In this document: in pieces, positions 8,287 to 16,491 of the stretch
Layout: every line of letters starts with the position of its first letter
How positions within the stretch are numbered: position 1 is the stretch's first letter
Source: VRUE01 sp963715625
Lineage (GTDB): Bacteria; Actinomycetota; Thermoleophilia; Solirubrobacterales; 70-9
Reading direction: 5' to 3'
DNA: 64,000 bases
Assembly: GCA_963715625.1 (NCBI GenBank)
Contig: OY970260.1
Location: forward strand, 868,001 to 932,000
The notes under the pieces: model-generated
What the model saw: only the letters and a program-made list of their open reading frames with translations
The model's database searches: none
What the model was told of the DNA's origin: nothing
Translations under genes and position numbers: made by a program

Positions 8287-8937
8287 ATGAGCGCGGAGCG
8301 GACCACTGTGGATGAGCGCCGGAGGACCCCCGTCGTGCCCCTCGAGGCGGGCGCCGGACCCGAGAACCCACCCTGCCCCGCCTGCGGCGAGCCGCTCTTC
8401 GGCTGGATCGACGCGCGGGCGGGCCTGGCCGGTCCGGTGAGCCGCTGCGAGAGCTGCGGACTCGGTGTCGTCGGCTCCGCCGGGGAAACCGAGGAGGCGC
8501 TGGAGGCGCTCGACCGCATGCGCGACGGGGAGACGATCCGGATCGCCAGCCGGGCGAGCTTCTCGGCCTGGATCGGCGGCGCCGGCTGGGCCGGGCTGGA
8601 GCCCGCCAGCCGCTACCTGTTCACGCCGGAGTCGGTGCGCCGCCTCGTCGCCAACCGCGACCAGGTCGTCTCCGGGGCCCGCTGGTCGCCGGGGCCCGGC
8701 ATCGCGACGATGTGGCAAACGGTCCTCAACGGCTTCACCTTCGGCCGCAACCTGGCCCTGGCCCGCCTGGGACGCACCGAAGCAGTCCCCGCCGAGCGCC
8801 CCTGGCAACGCCGCCTAGACGCCCTGATCACTGTAGTAGTAGCCATCCCAGCGTTGATGGTCGCCGTCCCACTGGAGCTGACGGCAGCAGCCACGGGTCG
8901 CGGCAGCACGATCTCGCTGCACCTGGAGCTGCTCTAG
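8287..8937 (+). CDS. Zinc-ribbon protein with C-terminal membrane segment
   Basis: 216 residues from ATG 8287 (MSAERTTVDERRR). Two CxxC knuckles, CPACGEPL near residue 30 and RCESCGLGV near residue 55, form a zinc-ribbon pair. A middle region resembles the tail of SAM-methyltransferase-like zinc-ribbon proteins but has no SAM motif. A hydrophobic stretch, ALITVVVAIPALMVAVPLEL (about 182-201), suggests membrane attachment. Its last 120 bp overlap, tail to tail, the 3' end of the broken nitrilase gene. An upstream ATG (8230) is less likely. Function unknown. Confidence 0.68.
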   Translation: MSAERTTVDERRRTPVVPLEAGAGPENPPCPACGEPLFGWIDARAGLAGPVSRCESCGLGVVGSAGETEEALEALDRMRDGETIRIASRASFSAWIGGAGWAGLEPASRYLFTPESVRRLVANRDQVVSGARWSPGPGIATMWQTVLNGFTFGRNLALARLGRTEAVPAERPWQRRLDALITVVVAIPALMVAVPLELTAAATGRGSTISLHLELL

Positions 8938-9151
8938 CGTGATGCGTCCCGTCGTTAGCTCCGGGACGCGCTCGACGACCCCGCCGCTTGGGTCGAGGAT
9001 TGCCGTGCAGCCGTACCCGGTCGTCGTCGCCGATGGTGGCTCGACGACGTCGGCGGAGATCACCCAGGCCGAGCACTCCCGGGCTCGTGCTGAGAGGACC
9101 TCGATGTGTCGGCTCCGCCACTTCCGTGCGGTCGCGTGCGGCAGGTTGTTG

Positions 9152-9168
9152 CTCGACTTTCGTGACCT
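9152..9168 (+). repeat. IS left terminal inverted repeat
   Basis: CTCGACTTTCGTGACCT, perfect reverse complement of the right end. Confidence 0.95.
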
Positions 9169-9283
9169 CCAGCTGACTTGAAGGAGATCGGCCCTCGATG
9201 TCGAGACCGAGGTAGGGCAGGGAGCACCGGCGGCTCGCTCGAACGAAGGGTGTGTCCAAACATCCTCGAGGAGGTCACCGCCG

Positions 9284-10624
9284 ATGCCCGCCCTGCCATC
9301 TTCGCTTGCCGCGATCCTGTCCCTGCTCCAGCCCGCCTTCACCGCGCCGACCTTCCAGATCTTCGAGGCGCTCGTGGCGGGGTTCATCGGTCGCGTCGGC
9401 GAGCACACCGTCACCGGGATGTGGCAGGCGGCGCGACTCGCCGGCCGCCTGCATCACAGCCGCGCCCACGACTTCTTCGCCCGCGCCGCCTGGTGCCCTG
9501 ACCGCCTCGGCCTGCTCGTGCTCGACTTCCTCGTGGAGCGCTTCTTGGACCCGGGCGCTCCGATCGGGCTAGCCGTGGACGGCTCGGTCTTTCGCCGCTC
9601 GGGCCGCAAGGTGCACGGGACGAGCTGGCACCACGACTCATCCGCCGCCCCCGGCGGCGGCTTCAAGTTCGGCAACTGCTTCGTCGTCGTCGGCTTGGTG
9701 GTGAGGATCGCCGCGCTGGGCGAGCGCGCCTGGTGCCTGCCCGTGCTCTTCCGGCTCTGGCTGCCCACGCCAAAGCCCACGGAGGCGAGGCCGAACCCGT
9801 CAAAGCGGCCCTCCCAGCAGGAGCTGGCGGCCGGGCTTGTCGCCAAGGTGGCAGAGCGCTATCCCGAGCGGCGGATCGACGTCCTCGGCGACTCGGCCTT
9901 TGCCTGCAAGGCGATGGCGCCCGCCTCCGATCGCCTCACCTTGACTTCGCGGCTTCGCTCCAACGCCGTGATCCACGCGCCCAAGCCGCCGCTGACGGGG
10001 AAGCGCGGGCGACCGCGGGTCAAGGGCCGCCGGCTCGGCACCCCGGCCGAGATCGCCGCGCGGGCCAAGCCCAGCGAGTGGCGGCGCCTGCAGGTGCCCG
10101 GCCGGGGCGAGGCCTGCGCGCTCGTCGTCGAGGGCCTGTGGTACTCGGTCTTCGGCCCGCGGGCGGTGCGGGTCGTGATCGTCCGCGAGCCCTCCGACAC
10201 CGAGGGCTACCGGATCGCGTTGATCAGCACCGACCTCGAGGCGGGGGTGGCCGAGATCATCGCCCGCTACGCCGATCGCTGGTCGATCGAGGTCGCCTTC
10301 CAGGACGCCAAGCAGACAGTCGGGGTCGGCGAGGCGCGCAACCGGGTCCGCCCGGCGGTCGAGCGCACCGTGCCCTTCGGCCTGCTCTGCCAGAGCGTGG
10401 CGATCGCCTGGTACGCGCTCAACGCCGATCCCGCCGCCGACGTCGATCGCCGCCGGCGAGAGGCGCCCTGGTACTCCCAGAAGCGCGATCCCTCGATGCT
10501 CGACATTCTCGCCGCGCTGCGCCGCGAGCTGATCCGGGCTGAATTTCGCCAAGGAGCGGGGCGAGCGCCGTCATCGCGACAAATAACCGCTCGCCCACCG
10601 TCACGCCTTCGAGCGGCGGCGTAG
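9284..10624 (+). CDS. IS4-superfamily DDE transposase
   Basis: 446 residues. Catalytic triad candidates: D in LAVDGSVFRRSG (near residue 103), D in DVLGDSAFACKAM (near residue 205), and E in YADRWSIEVAFQDAK (near residue 335), the last giving an exact YREK signature. Cuts and pastes the element in which it sits. ATG 9284 is 132 bp inside the left end; the TAG stop overlaps the right inverted repeat by two bases. No frameshift or truncation, so transposition competence is plausible. Confidence 0.93.
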   Translation: MPALPSSLAAILSLLQPAFTAPTFQIFEALVAGFIGRVGEHTVTGMWQAARLAGRLHHSRAHDFFARAAWCPDRLGLLVLDFLVERFLDPGAPIGLAVDGSVFRRSGRKVHGTSWHHDSSAAPGGGFKFGNCFVVVGLVVRIAALGERAWCLPVLFRLWLPTPKPTEARPNPSKRPSQQELAAGLVAKVAERYPERRIDVLGDSAFACKAMAPASDRLTLTSRLRSNAVIHAPKPPLTGKRGRPRVKGRRLGTPAEIAARAKPSEWRRLQVPGRGEACALVVEGLWYSVFGPRAVRVVIVREPSDTEGYRIALISTDLEAGVAEIIARYADRWSIEVAFQDAKQTVGVGEARNRVRPAVERTVPFGLLCQSVAIAWYALNADPAADVDRRRREAPWYSQKRDPSMLDILAALRRELIRAEFRQGAGRAPSSRQITARPPSRLRAAA

Positions 10625-10639
10625 GTCACGAAAGTCGAG
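10623..10639 (-). repeat. IS right terminal inverted repeat
   Basis: AGGTCACGAAAGTCGAG, perfect reverse complement of the left end; it includes the last bases of the transposase stop codon. Confidence 0.95.
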
Positions 10640-11165
10640 TTGTTGTTGAGCGGGTAGAAAATCGCTTCCGCCCCGCGGGCTGCCAGGGCGGCTGCGGCCT
10701 CCGGGAAGTTCGCGTCGAAGCAGATGTTGACGCCGAACTTCACGCCGTTCCGCTCGAACACAGGGGACTCACTCCCGGGTGAGAACGCGCTCTCGTTCAG
10801 GTGTTGCTTGCGGTAGAGGCCCAGCACTCGCCCCCGCCCGACGATCACCGCCGAGTTGAAGAGCTCCGACCCGCAGCGCTCCATCAGGCCGAGTATCACG
10901 ACCGGGTCGAACTGGCTCAGCTCGGCCAACAGACGGGCGAAGAGCGCGGAGCCGAGCTCGATGCTGTGCGCGGCCGCCTCCTCGGGGGTGCGGCAGTAAC
11001 CCGTGAGGAAGCACTCCGGCAGGCATACGACGTCGAGTGCTTCGGCCTGGGCCCAGGAAAGCACTCGCTTGACCTCGGCCAGAGACGCGTCCACGTCGCC
11101 GAGGATCGGAGCGACCTGACAGCTTCCCACGGAGATGGTCGGCGGATTGGGAATTTCGAGCATGA

Positions 11166-11591
11166 TTAGATGGGCCTCCGCCGGGCCGTTGCCTCGACCG
11201 GCCGGTCCAGCATCGCCGCGGCCACACCCGAGTCGATCACCTCCGCTGCTTTACGACCCCGTTGGCCAGCGAGCCAACGCCGCCCACGTAAATCGCCGCA
11301 CCGGCGTTCATCAGGACGATGTCGCGGCGCGGGCCGCTCTCGCCGGCGAGCACCGCGCGGGTCGCCGCCGCGTTCTCCTCCGGCGTGCCGCCCGCGACCT
11401 CGTCGAGGTCGGCGGTGACGAAACCCAAATCCCCGGGCTCTACGAACCACTCCCTCAGTCGATCCGCCCGAGACCTCGATCACGCGCGTGCGCGCCCCGA
11501 TCGAGATCTCGTTGAGGCCGGCGTGGTCGGCGGTCAGATGCTCACCGGCGCAGGCGGCGTCGATCGCCCTTGTCACCACATCGTTGGGCAT
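11166..11591 (-). pseudogene. trpD: Anthranilate phosphoribosyltransferase (trpD) remnant, internally deleted and frameshifted
   Basis: Starts with a TrpD-like N-terminus (VVTRAIDAACAGEHLTADHA), then jumps directly to the C-terminal third (GLNEISIGARTRVIEV), so most of the catalytic core is gone. A frameshift separates this from LREWFVEPGDLGFVTADLDE and RRDIVLMNAGAAIYVGG, and a second one precedes AAEVIDSGVAAAMLDRP. These blocks match TrpD C-termini in order. The remnant is packed between an acetyltransferase gene (8 bp away) and the broken nitrilase gene (2 bp away), as if it once belonged to one operon. Confidence 0.85.
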
Positions 11592-11599
11592 CGGTTCCC

Positions 11600-12139
11600 T
11601 CAGTCGTCCCCGAGGGGGTTGATGATGGGTGGCAGGCCGGCCCGCAGCCGGATGACCGGTCGCCCGCTGCGCTCCTCGTGCTTTTCAACGCCCTCCTCGA
11701 TCGCGAAGCCGAACCTGTCGTAGAAGGCGAGTGCAGCGTGGTTCTCCGGTAGCACCCAGAGGATTACGTCGCAGAAATGGTGCTCGCTCAGCTCTGCGAA
11801 CGCGGCCTTCAACATAGCGCCGCCGGCACCTTGACGCCAGTGATCAGGATCGACATAGAGAGCCCCGATCTCCGCCGTGCGCTCCGTGGCGTCCACGTCA
11901 TGGCTGGGCGTCGCGACGGAGCAGAAGCCCGAGAGGCCGCCGTCGCACTCGGCCACCAGGGTCAGCCAGAAACCGTCACCCGTGCCCAGGAGCGCTCGCC
12001 ACCTCGACTCGCGCTCCGACACCGAGAGACCGTCGAGTAGCTCATCCGGAAGGATGCCCCGGTAGGCCGCCTGCCAGGAGCGCACGTGGATCTCGGCGAT
12101 GCTCCGAACGTCCTCGTCCCGGGCCTGTCTGACCTTCAC
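11600..12139 (-). CDS. GNAT-family N-acetyltransferase
   Basis: 179 residues from GTG 12139 (MKVRQARDEDVRSIAEIHVR). Motif A is visible as ALYVDPDHWRQGAGGAMLKA (acetyl-CoA pyrophosphate loop, Q/RxxGxG/A type) and motif B as LWVLPENHAALAFYDRFGF. Transfers an acetyl group from acetyl-CoA to an amine; the substrate is not readable. The frame stays open upstream to 12262, but that extension is cysteine- and arginine-rich and does not look like protein. First gene of a minus-strand run ending in the trpD and nitrilase remnants. Confidence 0.85.
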   Translation of the reverse strand: MKVRQARDEDVRSIAEIHVRSWQAAYRGILPDELLDGLSVSERESRWRALLGTGDGFWLTLVAECDGGLSGFCSVATPSHDVDATERTAEIGALYVDPDHWRQGAGGAMLKAAFAELSEHHFCDVILWVLPENHAALAFYDRFGFAIEEGVEKHEERSGRPVIRLRAGLPPIINPLGDD

Positions 12140-12273
12140 CGTGTCGATGCACTGGAGGGTACGTTGATCAGCGCACCTGGAATACGCCCGAGCTGAGGTA
12201 GGCAGTAAGCCGAGCGCCGACCCTACCTGCTCACCACGTCGACACGCGAGAGAAAGCAGCAAGCAGAACGGGC

Positions 12274-12780
12274 TCAGCTCGGGCGGAGCACGCGGAGAAC
12301 GAAGTCGGACTTTGCCTCCGTGTATGCCTCGCGGTCCCGGGCGAATTTCTCGGCAAGCTCTCGCTTCAGGGCGGTGTAGGCGCTTGCCGCACCAGGATCA
12401 GCCCGCAGGCGCTCGCGGAACTCCAGCTCGTCCGCGTAGCGCTGTGAGTCCGCCGGAACGAGGTGGAGGTGGTGGGTGCGACGACTCGGATGCGGCTTGC
12501 AGAACCAGTGCATCTCGTTCGGCAGGTATGGGGCGTAGAGGTAGTCGAGACGGGCAAGCGGCTCAAAGCACTCACGCGACTCTTCGAGGTCTCGCACACC
12601 GACCAGGATGTCGATGATCGGCTTGGCCTCCAGCCCCGGCACCGCGGTGCTGCCGACGTGGTGTATGCCGCCGACGATCCAATCGCCGATCGCCTCCGCG
12701 AGGGCCACCCGCTCTTCCTCGAACCGCCGGGGCCAGGCATGGTCATATGCCGAGAGCCGAATCGGCTCGTCCGGTGGCAT
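12274..12780 (-). CDS. GrpB family protein (NTase-superfamily UPF0157)
   Basis: 168 residues from ATG 12780 (MPPDEPIRLSAYDHAWPRRF). Diagnostic GrpB motifs: HHVGSTAVPGLEAKPIIDIL near residues 38-57, and THHLHLVPADSQRY near residue 103, followed by an arginine- and lysine-rich C-terminal helix. GrpB proteins have a nucleotidyltransferase fold and are often fused to or near dephospho-CoA kinase, but their reaction is not firmly known. It lies divergent from the O-methyltransferase gene at 12840, with 59 bp between the starts. Confidence 0.9.
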   Translation of the reverse strand: MPPDEPIRLSAYDHAWPRRFEEERVALAEAIGDWIVGGIHHVGSTAVPGLEAKPIIDILVGVRDLEESRECFEPLARLDYLYAPYLPNEMHWFCKPHPSRRTHHLHLVPADSQRYADELEFRERLRADPGAASAYTALKRELAEKFARDREAYTEAKSDFVLRVLRPS

Positions 12781-12839
12781 CGCGCCTGAGGTCGGCTGTG
12801 ATGAGTCGATAGGCGAATCCTCGCGTACCGTAGTGAGTG

Positions 12840-13502
12840 ATGCAGGATCAGTGGTCTGCAGTCGATGAGTACGTGGCCGGTTTGCTGGCGCCGCACGATG
12901 CGGCCCTGGAAGCTGCATTGAGCGCAAGCGAGGCTGCTGGCCTGCCGGCAATCCAGGTCTCGCCTCCGCAGGGGAAGCTGCTCTGCCTGCTGGCGCAGTC
13001 GATCGGTTCCAGCTCGATCCTCGAGTTCGGGACGCTCGGCGCCTACAGCACGATCTGGCTGGGACGGGCGCTGCCCGAGGGCGGCCGGCTTGTCACCCTG
13101 GAGGCTGACCCCGGCTACGCGGAGGTCGCCCGCGAGAACATCGCTCGGGCCGGGCTGGCCGACGCCGTGGACCTGCGGGTCGGGATCGCGCTCGACATGC
13201 TGCCCGAGCTGCATGCCGAAGAGGTCGGTCCCTTCGACTTCACCTTCATCGACGCCGACAAGGAGAACAGCCCCGCCTACTTCGCGTGGTCGTTGGAGCA
13301 CTCACGGCCGGGCAGCCTGATCGTCGCCAACAACGTCGTTCGCGACGGAACCCTCGCCGATGCCGAAAGCGACGACCCCAAGGTGCGGGCCCAGCGCCAG
13401 TTGCACGAGGCCCTCGCAGCCGAGGATCGCGTCAGCGCGACGACGATCCAGACGGTGGGCGGCAAGGGCTATGACGGATTCACCGTCGCTCTGGTCAAGT
13501 AA
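12840..13502 (+). CDS. Class I SAM-dependent O-methyltransferase
   Basis: 220 residues, of the catechol/caffeoyl-CoA O-methyltransferase type. Motif I is SILEFGTLGAYSTIWLG (near residue 60) and the acidic SAM-ribose residue lies in LVTLEADPGYAEVAREN. FDFTFIDADKENSPAYF carries the metal-binding Asp, and VANNVVRDG is typical of the family (usually DNVL/VRxG). Methylates a hydroxyl group, usually with a divalent metal. A GTG directly upstream (12837) is an alternative start. The 3' end overlaps the convergent methyltransferase gene by 8 bp. Confidence 0.9.
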   Translation: MQDQWSAVDEYVAGLLAPHDAALEAALSASEAAGLPAIQVSPPQGKLLCLLAQSIGSSSILEFGTLGAYSTIWLGRALPEGGRLVTLEADPGYAEVARENIARAGLADAVDLRVGIALDMLPELHAEEVGPFDFTFIDADKENSPAYFAWSLEHSRPGSLIVANNVVRDGTLADAESDDPKVRAQRQLHEALAAEDRVSATTIQTVGGKGYDGFTVALVK

Positions 13503-14121
13503 AGGCCGGCTCCTTCAAGGCGACGATCAGTGTCATCTCCAGCCACTTGAAGTGACAGTCCACCTCGGCAAAACCGGCCTCTCGAAGCCAGCCCATTTGT
13601 TCGGAGAGCCCTGCGAGTCGGTCGGTGGGGTCGTCCTCTACCCGACCGATCTCTCGACGGAAGCGCTCGTGCAGGCGCTCGGACGCGGACCGCACGAGAT
13701 CGAGATTCACGAAGACACCGCTCGGGGCAAGCAGGCCGTGTATCTCTCCGAAAAGCTCCTGCTTTCGTCCGTCCTTGAGGTGGTGGATCGCGAGGCCCGA
13801 TACGACAACATCAGCTGCGCCGGTGATGGGGAGGGCGTCCCGGAGGTCGTGCTCGCGCAGCTCAACTCGGGGATCGTCGGCAAATCGCTCCCTCGCCCGG
13901 TCGAGCATCGGCACCGAGGAGTCGAGCCCGGTTGCCTCTGTCCCTGGGTAGCGGCTGCGGATCAGGGCCAGTAGCCGCCCATCCCCGGTGCCGAGATCGA
14001 CGACTCGCTCGACCTCTTCGGGGAGGGCCTGGAGCAACATTGCCTCGGCGATCTCGCGATGGGGAATCTCTCGCGCGAGGTACTCGGCAACCCGTCCCCG
14101 GTCAGACCACTCGCCAGACAT
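13495..14121 (-). CDS. Class I SAM-dependent methyltransferase
   Basis: 208 residues. SAM motif I is RVVDLGTGDGRLLALI (residues 39-54), followed by TGLDSSVPMLDRARE and, for motif IV, DVVVSGLAIHHLKDG. The C-terminal WLREAGFAEVDCHFKW matches the Methyltransf_11/25 type used on small molecules. The substrate is unknown. Convergent with the O-methyltransferase, sharing 8 bp at the 3' ends; no terminator fits in between. Confidence 0.87.
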   Translation of the reverse strand: MSGEWSDRGRVAEYLAREIPHREIAEAMLLQALPEEVERVVDLGTGDGRLLALIRSRYPGTEATGLDSSVPMLDRARERFADDPRVELREHDLRDALPITGAADVVVSGLAIHHLKDGRKQELFGEIHGLLAPSGVFVNLDLVRSASERLHERFRREIGRVEDDPTDRLAGLSEQMGWLREAGFAEVDCHFKWLEMTLIVALKEPAFT

Positions 14122-14225
14122 GGCGTAAACGCTATTCGAGTTTCACGGCAAGCTCTGCCCTTCCGCCCGCATGGATATGACGAGTGACCGCCGGGCGCCC
14201 GTGACAAGATCGCCACGTGCTCCCG

Positions 14226-15087
14226 ATGAAGCCAGTCGAGTCCGCTCTCTACATCTGCGATCTCGACGGGACCCTATTGCGCTCGGATGCGACGCTCAGC
14301 GACTTCGCGCGGGACGGCATCAACCGGCTGATCGACGCCGGGGTCTGCCTGACCGTCGCCAGCGCCCGCGGCACGGCGGGAATGCGCTCTTTGCTGGAAC
14401 GGGGTCCGTCTTCAACTCCCGGTGATCGAGCTGAACGGCGCATTCGTCTCCGACATGCACAGCGGTCGCCACGTTGCCAGCAACGTTCTCTCCGGGCAGG
14501 ACGCTTGCGCGGCGCTGGAGGTGATCCTCTCCACCGGGGTGGACCCGGTCGTCTCGACCTGGGATGGCCACCGCGATCGAGTCCACTTCGGCAGTCGCAC
14601 GAACGAGTCGATCGCCTGGTACGTGGAGGAGAAGAGGAAGCATCGCGACCCACGACTGACGCCCTGTGACGACCTCCTGGCTATTGCGCGAGCTGAGGAG
14701 GTGGCACAGATCACCACGTTCACGCTGGACCGGGAGGCCGCCGCACTGACCGAATGGCTCCGTGCCTCGATCGGGGCGGGAGCAACAGTGCACGCCGCCG
14801 GCAACGTGTACTGGCCGGGCTGGACCGAAATAACGATCCAGCACCGGGCGGCCGAGAAGGGAGCGGCGGTTCCGGCCCTCCTCGAGGCTTGCGACATTCC
14901 CGATGTTGAGGTCATAGCCTGCGGCGACCATCTCAACGACCTCGGCCTGTTCGCCGCCGCAACCCACAGTATCGCCCCGGCGAACGCCCACCCGGCCGTG
15001 TTGGAAACTGCCACGGAGATCGTCGGATCGAACGATGAGGACGGCGTGGTGCGGCATTTGCTCTACCGCCACGCCGCATTCCAGTAG
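14226..15087 (+). CDS. Cof-type HAD-IIB hydrolase with one frameshift
   Basis: Sugar-phosphate or similar phosphatase of the Cof group. Motif I is YICDLDGTLLRSD at residues 10-22; the frame from ATG 14226 then breaks at nt 14398-14399. Removing one A changes GAACGG to GACGG and gives LDGVRLQLPVIELNGAFVSD, continuing to motif III/IV HRAAEKGAAVPAL and CGDHLNDLGLFAAATH and a stop at 15087: 286 residues, normal for Cof proteins. GDHLND replaces the more common GDNxND. The gene is either a recent frameshift mutant or carries a sequencing error; the error is favoured because four other genes here show the same lesion. Confidence 0.82.
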
Positions 15088-15212
15088 ACATTGCCCTGCA
15101 AGGGTCCCGAGCGAAATCGGGTCTCGCGTGTACTCGCCAGACGGCCTTGGGCGCCGTGCCCGCTGTACGATCAGGTTGGGTCCTTGAGGAGCGCTTCACA
15201 CGCGCGGGGAAC

Positions 15213-15857
15213 TCAGCCCCGCCCAGTATCTGCGACCAGTCCCGGCAGGTCGGCCATCGTTGCGAACACCACGTCGGCGGCGCTGAGGCGATTGGACAGC
15301 GTGGCGGCCGCAAAGCCGAGTGCGGTCATTCCAGCTGCCTTGGCGCCAGCCACCCCGAAGGGACTGTCCTCGACGACGATGCACCGATCCGGCGGGGTGG
15401 ACATGCGCGCCGCCGCATGCAGGAACAGGTCCGGTGCCGGCTTGCCTCGCTGGACTTCGTCTACCGAGAAGATCCGTCCTGTGAAGCGATTCCACAAACC
15501 GGTCAGGCCAAGGGTGAGACGCATCTTCTCGTGGCTGCCGCTGGAAGCGACGCAGGTCGGCAACTCGATCTCGTCAAGCGCTTCGATGATGCCCGGCACG
15601 GGATTCAGCTCGTGCCGAAAGCCTTCGCGGACAGCCGCGTCGAGTTCTGCCGCCCATCCCTCGGGCACCGGACGCCCCAGGCGCTCGGCGAGGATTCGCA
15701 GCGTGGCCTCCATCCCCAAGCCGAGGAACTCGCGGACGCAGTCCTCGTAGGTCATCTCCAGGCCAAGCGCGGAGATTCGCTCTGCCTGGATGCGCAAGGA
15801 GATCCGGTCGCTGTCGACCAGGACCCCATCGCAGTCGAAGATCACCAGCTCGGTCAC
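15213..15857 (-). CDS. HAD-IA hydrolase, beta-phosphoglucomutase-like
   Basis: 214 residues from GTG 15857 (MTELVIFDCDGVLVDS). Motif I is FDCDGVLVDS, motif II is CVASSGSHEK, the motif III Lys is in QRGKPAPDLFLHAA, and motif IV is CIVVEDSPFGVAGAKAAGM. A helical cap lies between residues 16 and 85. Such proteins are phosphatases or phosphomutases of sugar phosphates; the G-K-P-A-P and V-V-E-D-S signatures fit the large subfamily that includes phosphoglycolate phosphatase-like enzymes. Divergent from the acetyltransferase gene at 15885, 27 bp away. Confidence 0.9.
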   Translation of the reverse strand: MTELVIFDCDGVLVDSDRISLRIQAERISALGLEMTYEDCVREFLGLGMEATLRILAERLGRPVPEGWAAELDAAVREGFRHELNPVPGIIEALDEIELPTCVASSGSHEKMRLTLGLTGLWNRFTGRIFSVDEVQRGKPAPDLFLHAAARMSTPPDRCIVVEDSPFGVAGAKAAGMTALGFAAATLSNRLSAADVVFATMADLPGLVADTGRG

Positions 15858-15884
15858 GGTTGGAAGGGTACGGTTCGGCCACCG

Positions 15885-16439
15885 ATGGGGGGCCTGTTGC
15901 AGATCGCCGACGACTCCTACCTCCGCCTGCTTGTGGAGGCGGACGCCAGGGAGCTCCATGAGCTGATCGAGGCGAACCGGGACCGCCTCGCACCCTGGCT
16001 GCCGTGGGCGGCGGATCAGGCCTTCGATGACACGCTCGACTTCATCCGCGGAACCCGCTCGCAGCTGAATGACAACAACGGCTTCCAGGCGGCGGTAATT
16101 ATGGAGGAGAGCATCGCCGGCGTGATCGGTTACGTCAGCGTCGATTGGGGAAATCGCTCGACGCGCATCGGCTACTGGCTGGACGAGCGACATCAGGGCA
16201 GCGGAACGATGACGGCGGCGGTGCGGCTGCTCGCCGATCACGCACTGACGGTCTGGCGGCTCAACCGGGTCGAGATCCTCGTCGCCACCGAGAATCGTCG
16301 CAGTCGGGCGATACCCGAGCGACTCGGCTTTTGCGAAGAGGGGACGCTGCGGCAGTACCAACTGGTCGGCGGTCGCTATCTCGATTGCGCCAGCTACTCG
16401 ATGCTGGCGGCAGACTGGCGCAGCACTTCAACCGGATAG
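15885..16439 (+). CDS. RimJ/RimL-type GNAT acetyltransferase
   Basis: 184 residues from ATG 15885. The N-terminal LRLLVEADARELHELIEANR and LAPWLPWAADQ are typical of ribosomal-protein serine/alanine acetyltransferases (RimL/YdaF group). Acetyl-CoA site: IGYWLDERHQGSGTMTAAVR, and the C-terminal NRRSRAIPERLGFCEEGTLR matches the family end. The substrate is probably a protein N-terminus or small amine. Confidence 0.88.
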   Translation: MGGLLQIADDSYLRLLVEADARELHELIEANRDRLAPWLPWAADQAFDDTLDFIRGTRSQLNDNNGFQAAVIMEESIAGVIGYVSVDWGNRSTRIGYWLDERHQGSGTMTAAVRLLADHALTVWRLNRVEILVATENRRSRAIPERLGFCEEGTLRQYQLVGGRYLDCASYSMLAADWRSTSTG

Positions 16440-16491
16440 AGCTGTTCACCGGCTGAACCCACTGTCGGGCGATTCGAGTAGAAGTCAGCGC

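Larger units (their letters stand above)
9152..10639 (+). mobile_element. Complete IS4-superfamily insertion sequence (1488 bp)
   Basis: Bounded by perfect 17-bp terminal inverted repeats and flanked by TTGTTG direct repeats (9146-9151 and 10640-10645), read as a 6-bp target duplication; the site is a short TTG repeat, so 3 bp cannot be fully excluded. It carries one intact transposase with the Y-(2)-R-(3)-E-(6)-K signature. It interrupts the nitrilase gene in the opposite orientation. The exact IS family (IS4 or IS701 group) needs a database comparison. Perfect ends, intact gene and clean duplication point to a recent insertion. Confidence 0.93.
8815..11163 (-). pseudogene. Carbon-nitrogen hydrolase (nitrilase superfamily), split by an IS element
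   Basis: The N-terminal part (11163 down to 10640, about 174 codons) has the full Glu-Lys-Cys triad: E50 in CLPECFLTGY, K119 in LYRKQHL, C148 in NICFDANFPE, and runs to FYPLNNN. The C-terminal part (from 9151 downwards) resumes with LPHATARKWRSRHIEVLSAR and ends ELTTGRITLEQLQ. Removing the IS and one 6-bp target copy joins them in frame as PLNNNLPH, the usual nitrilase sequence. The stop at 8815 overlaps the convergent zinc-ribbon gene. The original enzyme would hydrolyse an amide or nitrile; the split gene should be inactive. Confidence 0.92.

Noticed and set aside
9178..9501. Second open frame overlapping the transposase start
   Set aside because: Not conserved in character; the IS4-type transposase at 9284-10624 is complete in a single frame, so no frameshifted orfA/orfB arrangement is needed.
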